Source of the DNA: Chrysomallon squamiferum
Taxonomy: Eukaryota > Mollusca > Gastropoda > Neomphalida > Peltospiridae
NCBI GenBank assembly: GCA_012295275.1
Contig: CM022679.1
Coordinates: 10,499,169 to 10,563,168 of the forward strand
Direction of reading: 5' to 3'
Length of the DNA: 64,000 nucleotides
Under the pieces are notes generated by a model. It did no database searches. It saw nothing but the letters and a program-made list of their open reading frames with translations, and had not been told where the DNA came from. Below, in pieces: positions 38,737 through 52,600 of the stretch; positions within the stretch are counted from its first letter, which is position 1; each line of letters starts with the position of its first letter. The translations under genes and the position numbers were made by a program.

Positions 38737-40018
38737 TATTTTATTATTTTGTTAGATCATGTTTACTTGTTCATGTGTATAAAACAAACGCCAGCCATCT
38801 GCTATTATTTTTCCGGCCATAGATATTACGTAGCAAACTTTAATATAATGTGGAAAACAAAAACAAACAAACAAAAAAAGATGTTCACACTTTTATGTGA
38901 TTTTTTTTTTTTTTAAATTTTTTTTTTTTTTTTTTTTATTATATATGTCAATGGCGGAACGTTTCACCAGTGTTACGGAAACAGAAAAACATCTCCTGTT
39001 ATGAATAGTTTTGCACACGACACATTTCGCAATAATTGACTGGTAACTGAGTTTATTTTATTACCAATATTTCTGTATCAGAATTTTAAAGCGTAATATG
39101 TGAAAAATACCAGATATTAAGTAAACCTGAAACTATTGAAATCCAAACAAACAGAATTAGATTGACATTTATATTTCGAGAAGGTTTGTTTCAGGTTTGT
39201 ATTCTTATTCATTGTCGCATAATAAACCGAAGTTTATTGAAGGATATTTCTTTAAATCTCGAAACGTTAACAACTTTGATAAAATTGAAGACTGTCAGAT
39301 CGAAAATTACGTATTTATACGTCAAAGGCAGATTGAGATTGAGATCTTGTTATATATCTACATCCTTGTTCCGAGTCGCGACCTAGTTATTGAGTCAGTG
39401 TCTCAATTCGCCTTTCAGTTAACAGTAAAGAGTAATATTAATATCCTTTTTATAATAATAATAACAATAATAAAAATAATAATAATAAAAATAAGTATTA
39501 TCTATTATATTTATACTTATAGTATTAGTCTGAGGTCTTTTTTTCTGTGGAAATACTCATTTGAACTTAGTATTTAAGATTTTATTGCGAAATATCAATT
39601 TACATATTTACTAAACTTATATACAACTTGTGATATATTAATATTATTATATTCCAAAACTATCAGTTACAAACCACAGACATCACAAGTGACTCAGCAA
39701 TGATACATTTTAAATACAGACAAAACATAAATATCCTCTTAATGATAAAAATTCAATGTTTACTAAGTATTTTATTATTATTATTTTTTTATAAATCAAG
39801 TTTTTGGATTTTGAAAATGGTCTGACTATAGCAGCTTTCCTGTATTTTCATCATTAACAGACTATAATCATTATTATTATTATTTTTTTTTTTTTAAATC
39901 ACCAGTATTTTTTCCTCCTGTTTATTTTTTAATTAATAATTTTTTGTTAGTTTATTTTAAATGTTGATAACAGATTAAACAGTGTTTTGATCCACTATTT
40001 AAAATAACAATAAATTAG

Positions 40019-40022
<4 letters not shown>

Positions 40023-40110
<88 letters not shown>
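40023..40110. repeat. (CT)43 microsatellite
   Basis: Uninterrupted CT repeat about 400 bp upstream of the LITAF start exon. A shorter CT run lies at 40449-40467. Confidence 0.97.
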
Positions 40111-40112
<2 letters not shown>

Positions 40113-40510
40113 AATGTATCTTTTGCAAAATTAATTTACCACTATTAAAACTGCAAAGCAGGTTACTCTTATTTTTACAACAGAACACGACAATTAATAA
40201 TATATATTAAAAATTTATGCTATTTTCGAAATCCCCACAGAAATAAATGTATGCACTATAACAAATAAATCAGTAAAAAAATAAAATAAAATAAACTATT
40301 GAAATGTCAGGGACTGACTCACATTGTTAACAAAAATAAAGAAAAAAAAAAAGTAAAAAGAAAAGTAAAATGGCAAAGTTTCAGATTATAGGAGATCAAA
40401 TTAGCAAAGTGCAGAGACTGCAGTGTTTGTTGTAAAAGGTTCGACATAATCTCTCTCTCTCTCTCTCTATATGAAAATAGTTTTTGTCCTTTTTCAGAAA
40501 CTGAATAAAC

Positions 40511-43503
40511 ATGTCACAGGCACCTCCCCCATATCCAGGTGAACAGAAAGGTGGTGTACCTCCACCCCCACAAGGTAAATCTAATAATGGAGCATTTTAA
40601 CAAAATAAATATGAAATTTGTTCAAATTGTTCCAGTAAATACATTTTTATATTTATGATGACCTATAACATAGTATAAATATAATTTTAAAGTTAAATCT
40701 AGCAAGCTTGTTCATTTAATATTTTATATTACAGTGTTGTTATTGTTAAACATTGATTAACAATTTTACTGAAATTAGTATCTAAATGTAACTTTCATTT
40801 AATATTGAGAAGTTAACATATCATATTTGTTAAGAAAAAAACAACAAAAAAAACAGCTTTTTAATTCTGAGTATAAACATGTAAGTTATTATTGATTTTT
40901 TAAGAAAATGTTTAATATAAAACATTATCTATGTTTAAATTACAGGTTATGGACCACCACCACCTGGTAATACTTCACATTATTATCTATACAGTATATT
41001 AACTCACTTAATAGCTGTTTTCATTCCTTGGCCTTAGCCACACATTTGATAATAATTTCATGAGTTTGTGGTTAACTGCAATGTGTGTGTGTGTGTGTGT
41101 GTGTGTGTGTCTGTGTGTGTTTATATTTTCAAATCTTTCTTCTTTTTTTAAAGAAATAAATGTTTTATATTCTTTGTAAATGTCTTTTTATCATCATCAT
41201 CATTTAAATTATAAAAATAATTAAACTAATGATTTATCACATATTGCATGTTACTTGTAGATTTCTTCATTTGTAATAGCTTTTTATAAAATTATAAATT
41301 GTGTCTTTCTGGTCTGTATGTCTTTGTTACATTTTATCTCTGCCAGTAAAATACTTTTAGTATTACATTAATAAATGTTGAACATAATGTTTTACATATA
41401 ATTAATCTGGAATGAAGAGAGATGTTTTATTAAATAATGTTAACATAACTAAATGTAATAGAAAAAAAAATAATAAAAAAAAAAAAAATATATATATATA
41501 TATATGAATCCATGTACAGTTACACTAATGAGTTAATAATAATTCTTTGTCTTCTCTTTTAAAGTTTAATTTTTAAAATTGAATACTTGTTCAATTTAAA
41601 AAAAAATTTTTTATATAAATGTACAAATAAATTAAAAAAATTATGTTTTACTTTTTTGTTTGAAAAAATGGATAATTTCAATAAAACTCGTACTGTTTTT
41701 TTTAAATTAGACTCGGAAAATAATTCAAAAACGTAAAGTAAAATTGTCAAAAACGTAAAATATAATTTACATGATTTTTACTCTTTTAAGGTTATGCACC
41801 ACCACCAGCTGGTAAGTTTACATTCCCACAAACCCACTTGTACAGAAATTAGTTTTTTTTTTATCTTACAATATCACGTTTTCCTTTACGAAATTAGCAC
41901 CAGTTGTTTCCATCTTATTTCTGTAATTTCTGTACTTCTTATTCATTGTGCTGCTGTTTAACCCTTCAAATATCTGACTTATCACGTTTATGTGCTTTTC
42001 TGTCTGTGGCAACAGCAGGTTTTCTCTTCTTGTCCATACAGTCCATATTTGTGTGTTCAATATGATTATAAATATTAAGCCATATTGTTGTAGATTAAAA
42101 CTATTGTTAAACAGAACATCTGAAATTTATTTGTTAACACCCAGGCATGTCATTTTCCTTGACAAATAATCTTTTTTGTTTCTTTCTGTTATGGTAAAAA
42201 TTACTGATATTTAACAATAATGGCCAAATTAAAAATGTCTGAATCTTTAATCTGGTGCACAAATTACTATCAAGGCATGCCTATTAATTGGTGGGGAAAA
42301 GGTTAATTAGACTGTTAGTTTCTAAAATGATTATTTTTATTGATCCAAACAACGTCTGGCCATGGAAGGCTTCATATTTGATGTTTAAATAAAAGGCCAA
42401 ATGATTAGTGCCTGTTCAAAAGAATTCAGTTTCTGTAGACTGGTGACAAAAGTAAACTTCTTCTAGTTTCAAAACTTTGAGTGGTATTCCCTTGACTTTG
42501 GCTTCATCAGTTTATATATATGTATATATGTTGACATTAGATAGTTGTTTGCTGTGTTTAAATTGTATTTCAGCTTGTATTTACATTCTATTTTAGTTTG
42601 TGATGTAAAGACTAATATCGTTTTCATAATTTGTTTTAAAATTTTGTTTATAACTAAATTATTAAAATGTCATCTTTTTTCTAGCATTATAATAAAGTAT
42701 TTTGTATCTAATTGCAAAAATTTTAGGAAGTAGCTTTCCAGTAAAATTATTTTACATTTAATTGCAAGCATTTTATGAAGTATCTTTCCAGTAAAATTAT
42801 TTTACATTTTATAAATAATTTTGTTAAAATATTTGTTGTTGTTTAAACAAGCCATGTGAATTAGTTAATCACATTATTCTCCTGAGTTTCTGTAATATGA
42901 AGACCATTTTGTTCATCAATAATAATTATTATTATAGTACTGAAAATGAATGCACAAATTAGATATTCTTGTACTGATGAGTACAGTGAATACATTATAA
43001 AAAAATTTTCTAATTTTTTTTCTTTAAAATATAACAGGACAACCAGCTTATGGTATTCCCCAAGGTTTGTAAAAAGCTGTTGTTGTGTGCACTTAACTGT
43101 TGTGGTTGTGTAGAGGATCTAACATAAATATTGCAGTATCTTGTTCACTTTTCACTCATTCACTCTTCTTCAGCATTAGAGGTGTCACTTAAAAAAAACA
43201 AGTCTTTATAAGAAAAGTAAAATGTGAAGGGAACTGGATGTTACTAAAGTTTATCAATCAGTGCTGCAAATACGTTTCTGTTCTGTATGTCATTCACTAA
43301 AAGTTTTTATCTTGTTTTTCTTCAGGAAAGATTTCCAGAATTAAACTTATGATAGATATAGTATATTAGTATACTATAATGCCTTGGGAGTAGACATTAT
43401 TCTAGTGTAGTCATGTTTTATTTTGTATAATGAGAAAGAAAAATAAAATATAAAATTTTTTAATTTACTTTTGTTTTCATCACACTGTGCATTTCATGGC
43501 TTT

Positions 43504-43544
<41 letters not shown>

Positions 43545-44246
43545 CTGATCAGTCTCTTTTTAATTGTAATATCTATAATGTAGATTAATGTGTGGAATAA
43601 TTTATAATAAACCTTATTGGGTTTCAGCTCTTGATTACAAAAGATGAAACTATGGTCTTAGTTTACTTTTAATAAGTATCTAATGCTTAATTAACTTTCT
43701 TATTAACAGGCACAATTTATTTATTACCTTTTGTTTTAGAGTGTTTGTGTTTACACAAATTAGTCTTAACTAATACTAATACTGCACAATGCTTAAAATA
43801 ATAGATGTATTCATAATTAAATTATACACATATAAAACAAAGTGCTTTGTTTTCTGTCTGTAATATCATTATTAACATATTGTCTGGCAATTGCAATTGG
43901 ATCTGTAAACTGATTGCATCACATTTTGCTAGTTAGATTAGTAAAGACACTAAATTACAGGTGTCAGAAAAGAGCTGATACCATTAGTTCACTTCATTTT
44001 GTAACTTGGTTGTGATATTTAAAAAATGACAGACTTTGTACTGCAGTTTTGTTATGTTTCTTTAAAGAAAAAATGAATGTTTAGCAAAATAGTATGTTTA
44101 GTATCCTATGTTAAGATCTGAATTCAAAGCACACATCATGATGACTTGATTATTGATGTTTATTAAAATGTTATTGCAGATATAAATAATATTAATTAAC
44201 AAAAATTTAATGTGTTTGATGTGAATTGATTATTAAAAAAAAAAAA

Positions 44247-44288
<42 letters not shown>

Positions 44289-44611
44289 GTATATCTCCAT
44301 ATTGTTGACTCTCCATTTAATGGACCAACTCAGGTTGTTATAAGTAGCACAAATAATGTTGAATAATGCACTTGAATACACTAAATTTACTGTAAATATG
44401 ATAAATATTCTTTTAAGGATATGCATAATTAAATTTACTCATACTCTACATTCAATTCAGGTTTCACCAACTCTGTTTGATAGCAGGTTGAAGTTGTTTT
44501 CCTGTGATTGGAATAATTTATGCCAAGTCAGTGGAAAATCAAGGAATATGTATTTCCCACATTTTGTCTTGATTTTGTGAAATTTGGTAAACAGGGGTGC
44601 ATTAAATGGAG

Positions 44612-44644
<33 letters not shown>

Positions 44645-45088
44645 CATCTTCAGTTTCTTTGGGTTCATTATATTTTTCTTGGTTGTACATTTTTTCTTTC
44701 ATCCAGATATTGTTTTTCTTTTTTTTTTTCATATAAAATTAATAACTATGTTTTTTCAGGTCCATTTGGCTATGGCCAGCCAGGTGTGTAAAACAAAAAG
44801 GTTCCCTGAATGTTTATAGTGAAAACTAACTCCTGTCATCCACAGTTTTAGTCCATATTCAGTTTATTGTTTTTTAAAGTAAATTCTGTGGGCATGTGTG
44901 TTTTGTTTAAACCTTAAAAGTAGTTTGTTTCTGTAAATAATAATGATTAATAACGACAATAATATTAATGCTTAATAATGAATGTTTATAGTGAAAACTA
45001 ACTCCAGTTTACCCACAATTTTAGTCCACATTCAGTTTTTTTTTTAAATTAAATTTATGGGCCTGTATGTTCAATCTAAACCTTAAAA

Positions 45089-45124
<36 letters not shown>

Positions 45125-45128
45125 CCTG

Positions 45129-45164
<36 letters not shown>

Positions 45165-48100
45165 ACATTTGCAATAATTTAAGCCAAGATGTTAAATTTC
45201 AGTTGTACATCAGTACTTAAAGTGGGAAAGCATTGAATGTGGAGGAATCTTACATACATCATAAATGTAAATACATTTTTTAGAAAATACATATGGGAAG
45301 GTTATAATGGAAAATGACTCAAGTAAAAACTAACATGCTCGTGTTTTCTAAGTCTTGTTGTTGCTTGTTAATGCATGAAACAATTGACATAGCACTGGTA
45401 AAAATGTTTTGCATGGTATTAACACAGGCAGTTTAGAACTAATGATGAAACATGCATTAGATTGCAACAAACCACTGACAGTGCATTTGAATTACGAAAT
45501 GTATCTTTGTAGATGTAATCCTAATTGTAAATGTGTGTGTCTGTGTGTTATAAGAAACATTTGTTATGTAGATTATATAAACGGTATCAGAAATGTCTGG
45601 AATCATAAATATCATCCATATAGTGCATAATGTGGTCACAGATCAAAAGGTGATGGATGGAACATAGATAATGAATTGAACATGCTCTCTCTCTCAACAT
45701 TAATGCATTACATTTTTGTTTATGTTGAATTTTTCTGTTGAGCTATTTTTATTTCTAGTCAGTGCTATACAAGGGGTGAAATAAAGTAAGATTAATGTGA
45801 ACCCCCCAAAACCCACATATATTCCCATGAAGTTGGCTTTCTCTCTCAACTGAATGGCTGATAACCATATGTCCAGTGCTGTATAATAGTAAATGTAAAA
45901 AGGTTCTGAGTGCTGTTAACATTTTGAATTTATTTTATTTAAATGAGTGCATCATTCAGAATTTGAATTTTGTTTTTTATTTAAACAAGTACATCATTAA
46001 AATTTTAACTGACTTAATTCAAATAAAACAATTCCCTCAAGAATATTTTTTATCCCAGTAAAACCCAACAACATGCTGTCTGCATTCCTGTTCATGGGGA
46101 GGTACATGTAAAAATAAAATTTGTTGCTGCTGCTGTTTGAAAAATAAAAGCTAATTATATGGTGACAGTGGGTTTCTTCTCTCTGTTAAGTATGTTGTTC
46201 TTTATATCACATGAATTATACCAATTACCTTTAGAAATGTTGTCCAAGAGAAATGGTACCTCTAAACTCTTTTGCATTTATCATGTGATGCCAGACATTT
46301 TAAGACATGGTGTATTACTGTTTGTGACAACTGTATGAATTAATTTGTCAGTTCAGTGTCAAGTATTAATAAAGCAATATTGAAAACAGCTTGAATGTTT
46401 TAACACTGCATGCAGATATATACTGTTAACAGATCAGTTTGCTGTAGTTTGAACCATACACTTACAATTAATCAATACGTACATTTTACAGTGATATGTT
46501 ATTTTTATATTATTTTTATGCAGGTATATTTACACTGTAAATTTTAAACTGTGCAGTTATACATTTTTGTAAAATAACTTTTAAAGTTATACTACTGTAA
46601 AAATTGTTCCTTAAAAAAAAAAGAAAAAAAAAGAAATGAATGATACTGTAACTTAAAAAAATGATTTTACCTTGAGGCAAAGATTTTTTTTTCTTTCTTT
46701 TTTTATAATCAATATAACTGTAAACTGTCAGTTGTATTTTCACACACAACACACACACATACACAGAGAAATAAAGAGATAATGTTAAATTATTAATGTA
46801 CACTCTGAAATTACCGAACAAGGAATATTTAGTATACTATACTTGAAAATTCTTTTTTGTTTTGTTCTTGATTAATCAATTATTTTCATTATCATTACGT
46901 TCACAGGACCCTATCCACCACCAGGTACATATTATTTATATTTCAGCATGAAATAATAAAAAAAAAAAAAAAAAAAGAAAAAAAATGTATAACCTAGTAA
47001 ACTATTAAAGAGTTTAATTTGCCTTACAATAAACTCTTTATAAATAAATATAAAAATGCCTTAATTATTTCTGTTAAAGAATTATTCTTTAATATTTTAC
47101 CAATTAAAATTCCTTTAGAGAAAAGAAAAATTAACTGTTTATATAATTTAATTTTGGTAATTCTTCATTGTAACCCTTCAGTTATTTTGCATTCAAGGCA
47201 GAACCCAGTAATTTGTTTAGCAAAGACCATGGCTAAGGTGTTGTGGTATTAAACAATCTCTTTGCTACTAATCAGTACGATTAGCTAAAGAAATGGTAGC
47301 TAATGATTATCTTACATAATCCTTAAACAAAAAATGTATGTAATAATTAATACCGTTCGTATCTGCTACAGTATCATTTCTTTCATTTACCGCATATGTT
47401 GTAATTTTGCATAACATGATTTGGATTTAAACTGGGTTTTGCTGTGGATCAATTTAGATTATTGTATTTTTACTGAGTGTTAAAAAAATCAATCAGGCTC
47501 TTTAGAATCAGTAGTAGCCACAATAAACACTTGATGTTTGGAAGTGTAGATGAATTATTTAATACATAATGAATGCTGTTGTCATGGGGGAAAATAACCC
47601 CAAAACATTTGGACATAAAGAATAAAAATATAATGAAATATAATATTGAAAATTTCCACAACAAGATTTTTTATTTTTATTTAAAAAAAAAAAAAAGAAG
47701 AAAAAAACCTGTCCAAAAACAAAACAAATCCCCCTCAAAGTTTTATACATTTTTATACATATTCATGTTTTGATAATAAACAAAAAATTAATATATTTAT
47801 TTCACTTTCAGTTTTTGACTGTATATAAGTCGAAGAAAAGTTAAAGTTAACTTTATGTATTTATAACTGTATTGAATAACATCATCATAATTTTTTTTTC
47901 TTTTTTTTTTTTTTTTTCAGGTCAATATCCTCCAGCAGGTAACATTGTATACTTTAATTCAGTTGATTTAATACAGACATGTAATGTATTTCTTTTGAAA
48001 TCAGTTTTCTTTAATTTTCCCATTCATCTGAAACTGAACCTTTACCATGTGTCCTACAGGTTTAATTCTTTAGAATATTTGAAAGATTTATATTTATTTT

Positions 48101-48492
48101 TGATTTATTATTGTTTCTTTTATAGTACAAAACTAAAATAGATTTATACATAACAAGTGCACAGTATTTTGTATCAAATGACATTATATTATTTAAACAA
48201 TGAGCAACTGATATGTAAACACACACACACACACATACAAACTGGTAAATATATGCATACAAAAATATGCTGCAAAGACAAGTAAACAAACACACCCAAC
48301 ATAAATTGGGATTCATACATGCCATGAACCCTTTAAAGATGAATTTAACACAAACATGCAGACAAATGCACATATATAAATATAACATACGCAGGCATAC
48401 ATATGTACATAGATATATAAGGTTTGAACAAAAGTTGTTAGTGTTTTTTAAGTAAAATTCAAAGATACAGTTGAGATATTTTGTATATTTTG

Positions 48493-48528
<36 letters not shown>

Positions 48529-49462
48529 TACAGATACAGATATAGATATAGATATATACATATATATATTCTGTCATATGAAATGAAATCAAACATCAAC
48601 TACCAAGTAATGCTAGGAACTTTTGTCCTATTACAAGTAAAAGAAAGATTTATAACAGCCATAAACATAACACAAATACATAACATAAACATAACACAAA
48701 TAAACAGAAACAGTGTGAATAATTATACCAGTGTCTTGAACAGTTAAAGACAGATTGTTTTGATGCTGTATTTCAGGACAACCTGTCCAGCCAGGATACT
48801 ATCCACAAAGTCAGCAAGGCACCACCGTGGTTGTTGCTCAACCAGCAGTGACAGTGATACAGCAGTTCCGGGAGTCGCCAGTACACACCCGCTGCCCCTA
48901 CTGTCAGGCCGAAGTGATGACCGGTACACACTATGAGACTGGAACCTTCACTTGGGTCATCTGCCTCATTCTGGCTCTTGTTGGGTTTGTACTTACACAT
49001 ATTCAAATTATGTCTGCGTTAAACAGACTCTTTTCTCTCGGAATATTCCAAAATTAAAGTTGACTGTCGGCCATCAGTACTTATAAAATATAATTGTGTA
49101 AAGTTGCTGGTGAATGTGAAAGCAGAGATTTAAGTGGGGTATGAGGTGGAGATTCATAATTATTTGATTTTAAAATTATTATTGTTTTTGGATTTATTGT
49201 GATACAAACGCTAAAAACTAAACAGACTGATAACCTGTTTCATTTAAACAGTTTAAATGGACACGGATTTTTCAAACTACTTATGGTATTTGTTTTTCTT
49301 TTGTTCTAGCTTTTTTTGTTTTATTAACTAGACAGTATTTTCTTGCCAATAATCAGAAAGAAAAATAAAAATCCTTTTTACTCACTGTTTTACTCATATA
49401 TTTTTTCTTTTCTTTTTTTTCTTTTCATGTTTGCTTTCTGTATTCACTTCTCTAATTAAACT

Positions 49463-49498
<36 letters not shown>

Positions 49499-49648
49499 GG
49501 AGGATATTTTCTTTCATTATTGTGTTTCTTTGCAATCAGATGCTGGGTTGGCTGCTGCCTGATCCCATTCTGCGTTGACGGCTGCAAAGATGTAATCCAC
49601 ACTTGTCCTAACTGCAGACAGCAGATTGCACGCTGGAGTCGCATGTAA
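40511..49648 (+). CDS. LITAF: LITAF/CDIP1-like endosomal zinc-membrane protein (9 coding exons, 169 aa)
   Basis: Coding exons: 40511-40574, 40946-40966, 41791-41811, 43038-43064, 44760-44783, 46907-46924, 47921-47938, 48777-48984, 49540-49648. All introns are GT-AG and the 510 nt are in frame. Residues 1-78 are Pro/Gly/Tyr/Gln-rich, with PPPY at 5-8 (a WW-domain ligand of NEDD4-type ligases). The LITAF domain (about 98-169) has CPYC (C104, C107), a hydrophobic stretch (about 121-149) split by exon junction 8/9, and CPNC (C156, C159). The two CXXC pairs join to bind one zinc, and the hydrophobic segment lies in the membrane as a hairpin in the family model. LITAF proteins sit on the cytosolic face of late endosomes and recruit ESCRT and NEDD4 factors. 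LITAF and CDIP1 paralogues cannot be told apart here. The start exon begins at 40498 after a splice acceptor, so a non-coding 5' exon lies upstream. Confidence 0.95.
42731..42810. repeat. Two-copy 50-bp tandem repeat in LITAF intron 3
   Basis: CTTTCCAGTAAAATTATTTT starts at about 42734 and again at about 42784, with the flanking AATTGCAA block also duplicated. Confidence 0.8.
44251..44284. repeat. (CT)17 microsatellite
   Basis: Uninterrupted CT repeat in LITAF intron 4, followed 330 bp later by an (AT)n tract (about 44613-44641). Confidence 0.95.
44808..45090. repeat. Diverged 172-bp tandem duplication in LITAF intron 5
   Basis: The block beginning GAATGTTTATAGTGAAAACT at 44808 recurs at 44980. 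Both copies continue through CACA(G/A)TTTTAGTCCA and AAACCTTAAAAGTA. It starts about 24 bp after the microexon at 44760-44783, which is not itself duplicated. A poly(T) tract and (AAAT)n follow. Confidence 0.85.
48200..48570. repeat. (AC)n, (AT)n and (GATA)-like microsatellites in LITAF intron 7
   Basis: AC repeats lie near 48218-48235. An AT run at about 48497-48525 changes into AGATACAGATAT-type repeats to about 48570. Confidence 0.85.
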
Positions 49649-52600
49649 AAGCAGGAGCAGCAGGAGCAGGAGGTTGGAAAAGAAGTGATCCATCAAACCA
49701 CATTAAACTACTGTGTAAAATCTTTCAGTGTGAGGATGTATAATTTTCTTTAATTTATAATTTAATATGAAAAACGAAAAAAAAAAAAAAAAAATGCAAA
49801 ACAAAATCAGCTGTTAAAAGCTAAATGGTGATGACAAGGTTAACATTTTAAAATTTTAAAATTTTAAGCTTGATTTTTAAGTTTTAAAATAGTTAGAAAC
49901 TAGTGATGCCAACGTGAAGATTAATATTTTAATTTAATGGGTTTTAAAAATGTAGAATTTCGCATTTTAAAATGAAAAAAAAAAGAAGAAAAGTCCCAGA
50001 ATAATTCATTTTATTAATTTTAATGAAAAGACCAGTATTTTAAAGTTTGAATTTTAAAAAGTTGAATTTTAAATATTAAAATAAACAGAAAAAAAAACAG
50101 ATGTAAGCTCAGTTTACATATATTAATGAAAGGACAAGCATTTTAAAGTTGGAATTTTAAACAGAAGTAGAATTTTATATTTTAAGTAATGAAAAAATTA
50201 TTATATTTTAAAAAATGAATAGTAATTAACATACGTAAGATATTTGTTCTATTTAAGATAAAATTATAAAAAGAAAAAGACATTTGTTACCAATATTAAT
50301 AAGTTAGCATTAAAAATAAGTTTTTTCTTCTGATTATATTCATTTGGCACTTTTTTATTTCATTTCAAAATGAATAAGAAATTTAATAATAGGTGTTTAA
50401 TAACACTCTCTACAATTTTTAAGATTTTAAAACGAAATTTGTGATGATTTTGTTGGTTATAAATAACAGCAATGTTTTATCTGACATTATTATTTTATTT
50501 TTTATTATTATTGGCATTGTGTACTGGTATTTCAAAAGTAAGGAGAATGCTTAATATTACTAAAGATATACTCATGGAAATAATTAAATTTATTGCTGAT
50601 TACATTTCAAATCACTGTTATTTTTGTTTGATAAATGAATTACATTTTAATATCTGTACATGTTATTTTTGATATTTAGCCATTAAATGTTTATGGAAAT
50701 TTTTTCAAAATTTTAGAAATCTTTATTTTGTTTTTCTTTTGTATCTTTCATTTGCTGTTTGTACATGCATGCACTTATAAGTATTTTAATTATTTTAGTT
50801 TGTTTTATTATCTTTATTTGATTTTGTTTTTCATGGTTTTCATTGGCAGTATCTTTCTATTGCATTTCTATTGAAATAATATTGGAGAAAAAACTCAAAC
50901 ATTTATCTTGCCAGCATTGGTGAAAATGACTGTAAAAAGAAAATTATTTGATAAAAAAATTAGATTGTGTTGATTTTAATCTACCAAGATTTTGTAATCA
51001 AAATATCAAACGTCTTGTCATTGCTTTTCATCTACTCTTGTGAGAAACAATGACGATGTTCATACAGATTTTGTTTTTAAAGTTCTTATGACTTTGTCTT
51101 AATTCTGTCTTTTTATAATGATCGTAAGGACAAATTCCTAATTATTATTATTATATTTTTTTTCAAAATCAAAAGCTATATATTTAACATTTAATATACA
51201 AAACATCTCAATTTTCTTTTCTGAATTGAAAACTCCACATTATATACTCATTTTTGTTTCTGTGTCAACAATTTATGTAAAATCTGTTCTTGTTGTAATA
51301 GTGAAATAAATGTCAAAAGTTTTGAACCTTAAATAGCAGAGCCAGTGGAACGATCAAAGTAGTTTCATTGATTGATTTAAATCCATCAAAACAAGATGGT
51401 GGCATTTGTTTTTAAAAGAAGATTTTGTAACTTAAGTGATGATGAAAATTATTGTTTCCACGAAATATTGTAGATTAATTAACCTTATGATGTAATAATG
51501 TCTGAGAATACTGAATGTAATTTACAAATAAAATTAAAACTTAGTTTTAATACTAAAGTATCAGTTCTGATGTTCATATGTATTGATGAAAAAATAAATT
51601 GGGAATAAAATGATTTTTATATTTATCTGTTAATATTGATATTTTTACTTAGAAGATAATTTTTATGCTAAGTTTTATTTAAGTATGGTTATTGTGTATT
51701 TAGCTGGGTATTAATTCAGTTTTATGAAAATAGAACAAAAAGATAATGTGTTATAAACTAGTTTCAAATTTTCATAATGCCAAAATGGATTTGTAAAATC
51801 AGGTGTTAATATTAGCAATTTGAATCATTATTATTACTTCAAAAAATGCTGAAATTTTTTTTATAAAATGAAATTAATAACAATAATAATTTAAAAATTG
51901 GTGTTGGCCATAGCCTTGTATACACATTTTAGGTAAGTGGTTTTGAAGATTGTTACCATTGTTTATTTATGGTTGTGATATGTTTGTTATCTCGTTCAGG
52001 TTGATCAGAAAGTTTTTGTTTTCTGCTTTTGTTTATAACCTTGCAGTGAAAGTATATTCTCTTCTCAAGGTAACAACATAGATTTGCTTTTGGTTTTTTA
52101 TCTTTAATCATTAATGATTGTGGGGTTTTTAATTTTTAATTTTTTTTTCCTTTAATCATAGATGATAGTTTTCCAGCAAGTATTTTTTAAGTTTTAGCAT
52201 AGATCTTTTTTTTTATAGTCAAAATTATTTTCAGGCAGTTTTGTGAAAAACTCTCATCTGTGATTAATACAATTTTAATTTTTATAAATGATCAGTGTAT
52301 TCACAAAGATGTGTTTTTGTAATGTTTTTGTTGTTTGTACTTTTCAATTATTTCATTTTAGCTGGGCCCTTATGAAGCATATTTTAAAAAGTGAAATACA
52401 GAATATTATTTATAAGTTCAAAACGTATGTTGAGAAGTGTAAATTTATGAATTAAAATTGGTTTTAAATTTGTAAAGACGCCCAATCTTCAGCATAAAAG
52501 GATAGTTTTACTGTATGTGTTTAGCTTACTTCCTAAGGGCCTGTGTGTAAAGCAGTTTAAAATTCTTGATGCATATCTTAACATTCTGTGATCATTTTAA

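Larger units (their letters stand above)
38164..40497. other. Divergent interval between survivin and the LITAF gene
   Basis: It must hold the promoter of survivin (right-hand edge of that gene) and the 5' end of the LITAF gene. The interval 38949-38956 has a YY1-like ATGGCGGA. An (ATT)n tract lies at about 38699-38735. Poly(T) lies at 38900-38940 and (CT)n at 40023-40110. I cannot locate the first, non-coding LITAF exon. A 126-codon open frame at 39197-39577 is AT-rich and featureless. Confidence 0.5.
40946..47938 (+). other. Run of six phase-1 microexons in the LITAF gene
   Basis: Exons of 21, 21, 27, 24, 18 and 18 nt (40946, 41791, 43038, 44760, 46907, 47921). Every one starts and ends in phase 1, splits a Gly codon at its junctions and encodes a Pro/Tyr-rich peptide. 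The peptides are [32 protein letters not shown] and QYPPA, each followed by G. Any one or any group can be skipped without shifting the frame. They are separated by introns of about 0.8-2.1 kb. Confidence 0.9.

Noticed and set aside
48827-49057. 76-codon open frame reading through the LITAF donor at 48985
   Set aside because: It overlaps exon 8 and simply continues into the intron. The spliced form restores the second half of the LITAF domain with the CPNC pair.
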